DNA of 64,000 nucleotides. Source: an uncultured Chlamydiae bacterium. Lineage in GTDB: Bacteria; Chlamydiota; Chlamydiia; Chlamydiales; Rhabdochlamydiaceae. The stretch lies in NCBI GenBank assembly GCA_903824495.1, contig CAIJXB010000051.1, positions 79,387-143,386 on the forward strand. The letters run 5' to 3'. This document shows positions 25,002-33,300 of this stretch, piece by piece. How positions within the stretch are numbered: the stretch's first letter is position 1; each line of letters opens with the position of its first letter. Position numbers and translations under genes: made by a program. The notes beneath the pieces are model-generated. The model did no database searches, was not told where the DNA came from, and saw nothing but the letters and a program-made list of their open reading frames with translations.

Positions 25002-26219
25002 ATGAGTAACAGAAACATAGAGAAAGCCGTAAGATATTCACGGAGCGCTATATCGAAAGGTGCTTTCGATACTGTTTCCCCCCAAAGAAGCTTGCCATTG
25101 ATCGAAAGCTTGAAACATCTGCTTGATGACCTAAATTTAGAAAATACATTAATAATATCAGTACAACATTTATGCTCGACTACTGAAGTGCTTTTTGATG
25201 CCTTGTTCCATTTTCGTCTCGATCCTGAGAATTTATATGTGCTTGGTAAGTGTTATTCTACAAATCCTGATGTTTTAGTCCGCCTAAGAAAAAAAGGGAT
25301 AAATGCCTTGTTTTCTAGCGCTTCTTTTAACTGCAACGTTCCCTTTGATTTGGATTTTGATCGAAATGTAGATGAGATGATTAAACAAGTTGCATTATCG
25401 AATGATTTATTTTCCTATGAGAGAATTATTATTCTCGATGATGGAGGGCATTTATTAGAAAGAGCCTCGCTACTTTTACCGAAAGGCTTGCCGATTGTCG
25501 GAATTGAGCAAACTTCCTCTGGTTTTAATAGAATGCAGGATAAAAATCTCCCTTTTCCAATCATTAACCTCGCAAGATCCTGGCTTAAACTAGAATATGA
25601 GAGTCCGATCATAATTTCAGTAGTCCTGAGAAAGCTTCAAGAGAAGCTGGATCAATTAGATGACAATGTGAGTAAGGTGCTTCTAATAGGTTATGGTGTA
25701 TTGGGACAAAAACTACATGAGATCTTGAAAGACCGATACTTTGTTTCTGTTTTTGATTCCATTCCCGAAAGAAGCACGATTTCATCTGATGAATTTAAAT
25801 CAAGATTAGGGGAGTTTGATTTAATTATAGGGTGTACAGGGGCAACATCACTTACTCATTCTGACTTCAAGTTCTTGAAAAGGTCGGTAATATTAGCCAG
25901 CATTTCATCTTCTGACCGTGAATTTGATGCTTTTCAATTTAGAAGATTATACCCCGTTAAAAATTGCCATAGCAATGTATCGGGAGGGGGGGTAACTCTT
26001 CTTAATTCCGGTTTCCCACTTACTTTTGATGAAGACTATGATTCGATCGATCCAGATGACTTTCAGCTGACTCGAGCTTTGATATTGGCTTCTATCTATC
26101 AAGCTTCTATAGTAAATTCAAAACAGCAAGGCTTTTTCCCAATGGAAGATGACCTACAACAATTGATATTAAACCAACTTCAGTATTTGCAAAAATCAGA
26201 GATTCTTTCCTCTAAATAA
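25002..26219 (+). CDS. Adenosylhomocysteinase-like protein B, non-canonical
   Basis: The 405-residue protein is a diverged paralogue of the one encoded at 21596-22732. Shared landmarks include SVQHL-like opening, LGKCYST, IILDDGG, GIEQTSSGF, FPIINLARS, the NAD-binding LLIGYGVLGQKL (about 228-239), IIGCTGATS, ISSSDREFDA and LLNSGFPLTFD. As in the paralogue, the catalytic Lys-Phe-Asp-Asn stretch of true SAHH is not conserved (LKLEYESP). ATG 25002 has AGGG 6 bases before it and is preferred to the TTG just upstream. It lies between the methyltransferase and two oxidoreductase genes. An NAD-dependent oxidation/elimination on a thioether- or nucleoside-like substrate is conceivable; the true reaction is unknown. 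Confidence 0.68.
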   Translation: MSNRNIEKAVRYSRSAISKGAFDTVSPQRSLPLIESLKHLLDDLNLENTLIISVQHLCSTTEVLFDALFHFRLDPENLYVLGKCYSTNPDVLVRLRKKGINALFSSASFNCNVPFDLDFDRNVDEMIKQVALSNDLFSYERIIILDDGGHLLERASLLLPKGLPIVGIEQTSSGFNRMQDKNLPFPIINLARSWLKLEYESPIIISVVLRKLQEKLDQLDDNVSKVLLIGYGVLGQKLHEILKDRYFVSVFDSIPERSTISSDEFKSRLGEFDLIIGCTGATSLTHSDFKFLKRSVILASISSSDREFDAFQFRRLYPVKNCHSNVSGGGVTLLNSGFPLTFDEDYDSIDPDDFQLTRALILASIYQASIVNSKQQGFFPMEDDLQQLILNQLQYLQKSEILSSK

Positions 26220-26243
26220 TAGATTAACAAGGATTTGAACCAG

Positions 26244-27284
26244 ATGAAAATGAACGCTGTAATCCTTCATGCAATGGGCGGAATAGATAATTTTCGTCTA
26301 GACAATGTAGATATCCCGCGTCCTCAAAAGGGAGAAGTAAGAATTCGAGTTAAAGCGGCAGCTTTTAACCCTGTTGATGTTAAAATTCGTCAAGGTGCAT
26401 ACGGAAACTGCCTCCCTGTAATTTTGGGAGCTGACTGTAGCGGATTTATTGATGAAATTGGGGCCGAGGTGAATAATTTTGCTATCGGAGATGAGGTCTA
26501 TGCGATGCCCTTTGGCCAAGGTTCTAATGGCAGCTATGCTCAGTATGTTTGTGTACCTTATCAATTTGTTGCAAAGAAGCCAAAAAACTTATCGTTTGAA
26601 GAGGCTGCATGTGTTCCTCTTGCGGCCATGACGGCGTATCGAGCTGCTTCAACTTTACAATCCTTAAGAAAAGATAGGCCTATTTTTATAGCTGGGGCAG
26701 CTGGAGGCGTAGGGGGCTTTGCTGTACAACTAGCGCGGTATTTTCATAATGACTTGATCTATACGCTAGCAGGTAGCGAGGCCTCATCTGAATTTCTCTC
26801 TGAAAAACTGAATATCAATAAAGCCAATATTATCATTTATAAGGGACTTACAACAGAAAAATTAAGAGAAAAGCTCATAGAGGTTAACCACGGGAATCTT
26901 TTTCTTGCAACCTTTGATTTAGTAGGAAAAGAAATGAAGACACTTTGTCTTGAGTTAACAGACTATTCGGGTCATGTTATATCAATAGTTCCCGAGGATC
27001 CTAAATCCGATCTATCACTTTGGGCTAAAGGAAATCTGTATTTTCAACGCAATTTATCCACACATTCCATTTTTGTAGGAGCCGAATCTTATTCTGGGAA
27101 GTCAGAGACTTGGCAAATATATTGCGAGCAATTAACTCATATTATGCATCTATTGGAATCAGGAACAATTAAAGTTCCTTATTACCAGGTTTTAGGAGGG
27201 TTGACAGTAGATACTGTTCAAAATGCACATCGTCTTCTAGAGACAGGTAGAGTTAAAGGCAAACTTGTAATGTCGGTGGATTAA
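26244..27284 (+). CDS. Medium-chain reductase, quinone oxidoreductase-like
   Basis: The 346-residue protein is an MDR-family enzyme without the structural or catalytic zinc ligands. The GroES-like N-terminal half has AFNPVDVKIRQGAY and LGADCSGFIDEIG. The nucleotide-binding half has FIAGAAGGVGGFAVQLA (about 150-166), the GxxGGVG loop that prefers NADPH. QNAHRLLETGRVKGKLVM is the usual C-terminal pattern. Such enzymes reduce quinones or activated double bonds. ATG 26244 lies 10 bases after AAGGA; an ATG six bases on is an alternative. It follows the SAHH-like gene by 24 bases and precedes an SDR gene by 57 bases, so it is likely in the same transcript. Confidence 0.85.
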   Translation: MKMNAVILHAMGGIDNFRLDNVDIPRPQKGEVRIRVKAAAFNPVDVKIRQGAYGNCLPVILGADCSGFIDEIGAEVNNFAIGDEVYAMPFGQGSNGSYAQYVCVPYQFVAKKPKNLSFEEAACVPLAAMTAYRAASTLQSLRKDRPIFIAGAAGGVGGFAVQLARYFHNDLIYTLAGSEASSEFLSEKLNINKANIIIYKGLTTEKLREKLIEVNHGNLFLATFDLVGKEMKTLCLELTDYSGHVISIVPEDPKSDLSLWAKGNLYFQRNLSTHSIFVGAESYSGKSETWQIYCEQLTHIMHLLESGTIKVPYYQVLGGLTVDTVQNAHRLLETGRVKGKLVMSVD

Positions 27285-27341
27285 GTTTTGTATGGATAGG
27301 ACCTTAATAAATGGAAACACAACCCAAACAGAGGCAAAAGC

Positions 27342-28187
27342 ATGCAAGTAGCTCTTATTACTGGATGTTCTCGAGGAATAGGTTATTCGACGGTAGAGTT
27401 ATTGGCGTCCCAGGGGTTTAAAATTTATGCAGGTGTTCGCTCTGTAAATAGCTGTGAGAATTTGAGGGCTTTAGCTGAGAAAAACCAAAACATCATAATA
27501 AGAGAAGTTGATTTGGGAAAGCAAGATACCATCAAAAAATTAACACAGGAAATTCAAGATAAGGCAGAGGGAATAGATGTAATTATCAATAACGCCAGTG
27601 AGATTGTTTTTGGTCCAATTGAAACCATCTATCCAGACCAATTTCATGAACAATTTCAGACCAATCTATTTGGACCAATTTTGTTGACGCAAGAACTAAT
27701 ACCGTTAATGCGTAAAGAAAAAAGAGGTCACATTATTTTTCTTGGTAGTACATCAGGTATAGAAAGTCACGGCATGTACGGAGCTTATACAGCTAGTAAA
27801 TTTGCTCTAGAAGCTGTAGGTCACTCTCTTGCAGTAAATTTATGTCCTTGGAATATACATGTCTCGATAATTGAGCTGACTGCAACAGCCACGCAAATAG
27901 CTGAAAAGACATTGAAAATGGGATCGCGGTTGAGCGATATCGACAATCCCTATTTGAATTACACTAAAACCACTCTTGAATATCTCAGAAAAATATTAAG
28001 CAATGGCGTATCTCCAGAAGAAGTAGCAAAAACGATTTTAAGCGTCATACTAAATCCCTCAGATCAACTGAGATATTTTGCAACGGAGAGATCTAAGAAT
28101 ACATTTGAAAAAGTTCTCAAAGATCCTACCAATCTAAAATGGATAGAAGAAGCTAGAGAGAACGTAAACTTTTATCCTGATTTATGA
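27342..28187 (+). CDS. Short-chain dehydrogenase/reductase
   Basis: The 281-residue protein is a classical SDR. TGCSRGIG (residues 7-14) binds the cofactor; NNAS (83-86), a Ser in GSTSG (135-139) and YTASK (Tyr149, Lys153) form the catalytic set. The basic Arg after the Gly motif and GVRS at strand 2 favour NADP(H). AGAGG lies 6 bases before ATG. The stop overlaps the tail of the opposing DMT transporter gene by 16 bases. It closes the rightward operon with the methyltransferase, SAHH-like protein and MDR reductase. Its substrate is unknown. Confidence 0.88.
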   Translation: MQVALITGCSRGIGYSTVELLASQGFKIYAGVRSVNSCENLRALAEKNQNIIIREVDLGKQDTIKKLTQEIQDKAEGIDVIINNASEIVFGPIETIYPDQFHEQFQTNLFGPILLTQELIPLMRKEKRGHIIFLGSTSGIESHGMYGAYTASKFALEAVGHSLAVNLCPWNIHVSIIELTATATQIAEKTLKMGSRLSDIDNPYLNYTKTTLEYLRKILSNGVSPEEVAKTILSVILNPSDQLRYFATERSKNTFEKVLKDPTNLKWIEEARENVNFYPDL

Positions 28188-29128
28188 TGCTTGTCTCGGG
28201 AATAACTGCTGACAATAACGGTTAGCCCTCCGCCGCACACTAACAAAGTACCTATTGAAGAATGCAAATCAATTACTTTCCCGAGGATTAAGGCATCTAG
28301 AAAAATAATGAAGACTGTAAGCGTATAGCTGAATGCTCCGATGATGTATGCCTCTGTATAGTAGAAAGCATCAAGAAACAGGAATAATGCAAGCGCAAAA
28401 AAAGCAGCCTGGCAGAGGATTGATGTTAAGTCGATTAGATTTGGGGTTTTCCAGTCTGTAAAGCACATTAAAGCTCCTGAAACAACAACGCCTATTAGAG
28501 CCTGATAGAAAGCTATAACTAAGGGAGAATCCTTTTTTACCATATAGCTTGTGATAACGACAATAAAAGCTAGGCCAAGGCCAGAAGAAATGCCTATAAT
28601 CCCACCTAAGCTGTTGAATTTCAAATCAAAGACGTTAACGAAAGCTATACCTAAAAAACCTATCAACAACCCAATAATAGCAGTCCTACTGACGAAAACT
28701 CCAAAGAAAATATACATGATTAGAGGGATTACAAGAGCATCGATGCTAAACAACAATGAGTTATCGATGATGTTTATCCAAATTTTTGAGGCAAAATAAG
28801 CATAGTAGGTAATTATTGCGATTATCCCACGCAGATATACGAGTTTTTTTTCTTTGGGCTTGAAGGCTTTCCTCCCTTTTGGAAGTAGAAAAAGGAGAAA
28901 GATAGTAAAGACAACCAAAAATTGGATGAAGAAAATTTGAAAAATAGGTACTGCTTCAGAAGCTTTTTCAAAGAAAATTGTAGAAAGTGCCAATAAAAGG
29001 TAAGCAAAAGCAGTAAAAATCATTCCGATATATCTTGATTTTGGTCTTATTTCTATTCTATGGTCGTGAGCAAATTTCAAGAACCGTAGATGGTCTTTCT
29101 TAATTAAATTAGATATTTTTCCTTTCAT
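28172..29128 (-). CDS. DMT/EamA-family transporter
   Basis: The 318-residue protein has about ten membrane segments in two repeats of five, the layout of EamA drug/metabolite transporters. The first repeat begins at about residue 33 (YIGMIFTAFAYLLLAL) and the second at about residue 165 (GGIIGISSGLGLAFIVVI). AGGA lies 8 bases before ATG. Family members export metabolites, and in obligate intracellular bacteria some import host nucleotides or S-adenosylmethionine; a role with the SAM-related genes nearby is only an inference from position. The 3' end overlaps the SDR gene on the other strand. Confidence 0.8.
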   Translation of the reverse strand: MKGKISNLIKKDHLRFLKFAHDHRIEIRPKSRYIGMIFTAFAYLLLALSTIFFEKASEAVPIFQIFFIQFLVVFTIFLLFLLPKGRKAFKPKEKKLVYLRGIIAIITYYAYFASKIWINIIDNSLLFSIDALVIPLIMYIFFGVFVSRTAIIGLLIGFLGIAFVNVFDLKFNSLGGIIGISSGLGLAFIVVITSYMVKKDSPLVIAFYQALIGVVVSGALMCFTDWKTPNLIDLTSILCQAAFFALALFLFLDAFYYTEAYIIGAFSYTLTVFIIFLDALILGKVIDLHSSIGTLLVCGGGLTVIVSSYSRDKHHKSG

Positions 29129-29152
29129 TCTGGTTATCCTACATAGGGATTA

Positions 29153-30124
29153 TTAAAAAACCTGTAAATACGCAAAGAACACAGAAGCAAATGCATTCGA
29201 ATTCCTTCCAGCCACTGTAAACCAAACTCCACCGAGCAAGCCCGATAATGGTGTAATATTGTACTCTACCTCAGGTGCGAAGCTGATCTGTATGGAAGCG
29301 GGGAGTTCGGTAGTTGCTGGCACTCCTGGAGCAAATGTTCCTCTTTTCCCTTTAAAATGGGATTTTCTTTGGAAGATCAACTCACTATCAAAGGCTAATA
29401 CCCAACATTGACTCAGGGAGTACTCTCCAGAAAAGAAGGCTATAAAACTTTGTCCGGGTTTTACTGTCCCTTTTGTTCCATGCCCTCCTCCATAGGTATT
29501 GAATCCTTTTACATTCACAGAGGAAGGAAAGAGGTAGGTACCACTCCACTTCAGAGTCAATACGTTGCGGGAAAAGTAATACATCTTGCGAACGACAACT
29601 GAAGGTCCAGTTTGAAAAGATCCAAAACCAGTAGCATCAATCCCGAGTTTCTCGGGATTGAGTTTCTGGTATTTTCCTGTTGGGAATAGTTCCTCAATAA
29701 GAATTCTGAAATCGGGGACCCAAGAGTCCTTGACGTCATTGGATACCTGATAGCCCAAAAGAAAGAGCGTGTCTTGGAAATAGGTGGCTGTTTGCCCTTT
29801 GCTGAAATTCGAAATGGAAGAAACAATCGTTTCTATCCCTAAGTTTTTAGTAATTCCAAACTGAAAATCTATCAGAGGATTTATTCCCCATACGTTATCT
29901 TGTTTTTCCATCTTCCAATGAGAGTTATAGAATCCATAGGTATTAAAGATGGTAAAAGAGGGCTCAATAGCTGGATGCAAAGGATCCATGTTGATGGGAG
30001 TAGGGGAGAGAAGAGGGCCTGTAAACCAAGGCTGGTAGGTCAATCGATCTTCAGCGGGGATGGCTGAATATAAAGAGGTTCCAAGAGTAAGACTAGAAGT
30101 TAAAAGTAATGCAGCTAATTTCAT
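29153..30124 (-). CDS. Putative outer-membrane beta-barrel protein
   Basis: The 323-residue protein begins with a signal peptide when ATG 30124 is used (MKLAALLLTSSLTLGTSLYSA); the longer frame begins with GTG 30151 inside a hairpin and adds polar residues, so it is rejected. The mature part is rich in alternating aromatic and polar residues (FTIFNTYGFYNSH, LVPDFRILIEELFP-like, SIQISFAPEVEYNITP). It ends with an aromatic residue (FASVFFAYLQVF), as outer-membrane barrels do. It mentions fixed Trp/Gly positions similar to transporter-like barrel proteins, but no named family was recognised. It is 24 bases downstream of the DMT gene start and could be read before it in one transcript. Confidence 0.55.
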   Translation of the reverse strand: MKLAALLLTSSLTLGTSLYSAIPAEDRLTYQPWFTGPLLSPTPINMDPLHPAIEPSFTIFNTYGFYNSHWKMEKQDNVWGINPLIDFQFGITKNLGIETIVSSISNFSKGQTATYFQDTLFLLGYQVSNDVKDSWVPDFRILIEELFPTGKYQKLNPEKLGIDATGFGSFQTGPSVVVRKMYYFSRNVLTLKWSGTYLFPSSVNVKGFNTYGGGHGTKGTVKPGQSFIAFFSGEYSLSQCWVLAFDSELIFQRKSHFKGKRGTFAPGVPATTELPASIQISFAPEVEYNITPLSGLLGGVWFTVAGRNSNAFASVFFAYLQVF

Positions 30125-30148
30125 GTTTTTCAAAGACAGCCCTGTATG

Positions 30149-30165
30149 CACGAGTTTTTCTCGTG
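30149..30165 (-). promoter_or_regulatory. Hairpin upstream of the barrel-protein gene
   Basis: CACGAG and CTCGTG are perfect inverted repeats around five T/A bases, 25 bases before the chosen start at 30124. It may be an operator or a leader hairpin. There is no T-run on the minus strand, so it is not a terminator. A second inverted repeat, CTTAA-6-TTAAG (about 30349-30364), precedes the RHS gene. Confidence 0.35.
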
Positions 30166-30367
30166 ATCCTCTCTAGGCATACATTACAAATTTACCAAAA
30201 ACATTTCCATCAAAAAGGCTCTAAAATGGGAGAGATATAGAATAAGCTATTTATATATGGCACTGTTTTTCAAAAAGAAGATCTTTCTATCTTTCTGGAA
30301 AAACAGTTGCTTTGCCTCTCTCATCTTCAGTATCATCGCCTTTCTTAAAACTTAATATAGGTTAAGA

Positions 30368-33300
30368 ATGAGACGCTATTTAATCACGATCAGCTGCTGT
30401 TTTTTTATGGCTTTAGGGTTTGGAGCTGAAGAGCTGCAGGAAAGCCTTGTTCCTTCAACTCCAGAACAAGTTTCGACTCTAACAAGCGAACCTGATTATT
30501 TGATTGGAGGGTTTATTAGCCCTTTGAGCGGACAGCCCGCTTTAAGACAAACTGATATGGTTGTTAAAGGCGCTCAAAACATCGTTCTTAGCCGCACCTA
30601 TTTGCCCCCTCATATACCTAGCGTTTTTCAAAAGAATAAGAACCAGAAAGCTGAGTATGATAAAGAGTGTTTATATAACTATCTTCAAAACAACTATAAA
30701 GGGTGGCAGTTTTTTCCTCATGTAAGGCTTGAGCTCATTCCAAAATCGATGGAAGTGCGCCTTTCAGATCCTAGTGGTACGACACTTGACTTTCGTCTAT
30801 CAGGACCTAACTACAGCCAGACATCTTTGGCTTCTCCTTCTTATGCTATTAGTAATGTGGCAGGGGATGTTCCAAGCGGTAAATACGATCCTCGGAACAC
30901 TCGGATCTCTTATGAAGATGGAGGGGATAAGATTGTTGTCTCTTTGGCGGATGGTGGAGTTCGAATTTACCGTAAAAGAGGACGAGCTACAACATCTTCT
31001 TATGCTTATTACCTTGAAAAGGAAGTTCTTCCAAGTGGCAAGCTTCTTAAGTATAAGTACCCAAATAGGGGGCCATTTCAATACGTTGAAAGTCTTGATC
31101 CAAAAGAGAGATATGTCTATGCCTCTCTTACTATGGAAGGAAAACCGTCAAACAATGTCGGCTGCCATTTCACCTCTTCTTCAGGACTTAAGGCAGATTA
31201 CACCTATCAAACAAAAACGCTTCAATGGAAAATTGAGGAGAAAGGACGGAAAAACACCAAAAGAGAGGCTAGTCTTCCCTGTCCTCCTGTTTTAACTTCC
31301 GTAAGCAGTCCTTTGTATCGATCTGAATCTTTAGAGTATTCCAATCAATTTCTTCTAAAATCCTACTCGTGCAAAGAGGATGTTTTTAACATAGTTAGCG
31401 CAGGATTCGGCGATGGGGCTAAGTACTATAAAGCTCATAAGCTCTTACTACCTGTCGGTCAAAACGATTCCTTTGAGCCTGTTTATGAAATGTCGTATCA
31501 GCCGCCAGTTGCAGGCGAGAAGGAAGGAACAACAACTGTTAAAAATAGCGATGGAACATCGATTGTTTACCAGTTTTCTAAAAACCTTCTAACAAAATTG
31601 ATCCAATACTTTGATCAGACTGGAAAGCTCCAAAAAGAAAAACTCTATGATTGGAACGATAATAACTGGCTGAAATCCTTATCCATGAAAGATGGTCAAA
31701 ATAACCTTTTCTATAAAAAAACCTATGAATACGACAGCTTTGGTAATCCAACTATCGAGACATTTACCGGAGATCTAACAGGAGAGGGGACTCAAGAGAC
31801 TCTCACAACGAAAAGAACATTTTCAGACGATGGAAGAAATCTTCTTCTAAAAGAAGAAACAGAAGATGGAAAAACAACTTCCTTTTCTTATCTTCCAAAA
31901 ACCAACCTTATCACCTCTAAGCTCATAACAGACGGAGAAGACATCCTAGTTCGGGAGTTTTCTATTTATGATGATTGCAATAACCTCATCAAATTCATTT
32001 CTGACAATGGAGAAACAGAAGACCGGGATAATTTGTCAGGGGTTACACAAAGACTCATTACAACTTATCTATTGCGTCAGTCAGCACCCTTTCTCCACAT
32101 GCTTGAGTGGATAGTAGAAACATATTTAGAAAATGGAACCGAAAAGCCTTTAAAAAAACGTCATTTAAATTACGATGACTATGGCAACGTTTCTGAAGAA
32201 GCCGTTTATAATGCAGAAGGGGTTTTAGCCTACACCATCTACAAAACCTACAATGAACGTGGCGACATCCTTTCTGAAACCAATTCTTTAGGACAGGAGG
32301 CTACTTATACATACGATGCAAGAGGTCGCCTTAAGACAGCTACAAACTTCTCTGGCAGAGTTGAAAAGACTTTTGATCACGACACAAAGGGACGTCTTGT
32401 CAAACTGACAGAAACAGGGGACGATGGGACTACTCACGTAACATCGGCAGCCTACGATTTCCAAGATCGTAAAATCCAAAAAACAGATCCCTTTTCTAAT
32501 ACGACCCGTTACACATACGATCCACTTGTTAATGAGATCATAAAAACAGACTACCCCTCTATCGCTTCTTTTAAAGGACAAGAGATCCCTGTTACGACAT
32601 CTTCCACTTACGATCCTTTTGGAAGAGAGATCTCCCAAACAGATGCGGGAGGGAATGTCACAACATACCGCTATAACGTCTATGGCTCAAAAAGCGCCAT
32701 TTTTCATCCGAGCGGAAGCGTTGAAACCTTCCGTTATGCAAAAAATGGCACTCTTATAAGCCATACAGATCCTGATGGCCTTAAGACGGAATATAAACGA
32801 GATGTTTTTGGAAGAGCCCGCTCTAAAACATACGCTTCAAAAGAAGGAAAAATCCTTGCTGAAGAAACGTTCATCCATGATGGATTTAAACTTCTTATGT
32901 CGATGGATAAAGAGGGAGATTTAAAGTTCTATTCCTACGATGGAGCTGGCAGAAAAATCCGAGAAGACTTTTGTGATCAAGTGACAGACTTTAACTACGA
33001 CTCTCTTGGCAACCTAACAAGTGTCCATAAACGTAACGGCTCTAATACCCTTGTAGTTCATTACGACAGGGATTTAGAAGGTAGAGTGTTAGAGGAGCGT
33101 AAAACAGATGCTTCAGATCAGCTTCTTTATAAAATCAGCTACTCATATGATGCAGATGGGAACCAAGAAACCATCACTCGAACGATCAACGGCAAAAAGG
33201 CCGTTGATACGTTCGTCTATGATTCTTTTTCAAGAAGAGTTCAGTACACTGATGCGATGGGGTATGCTTCCAAAACAACCTACAATGAGCAGTTTGTAAA

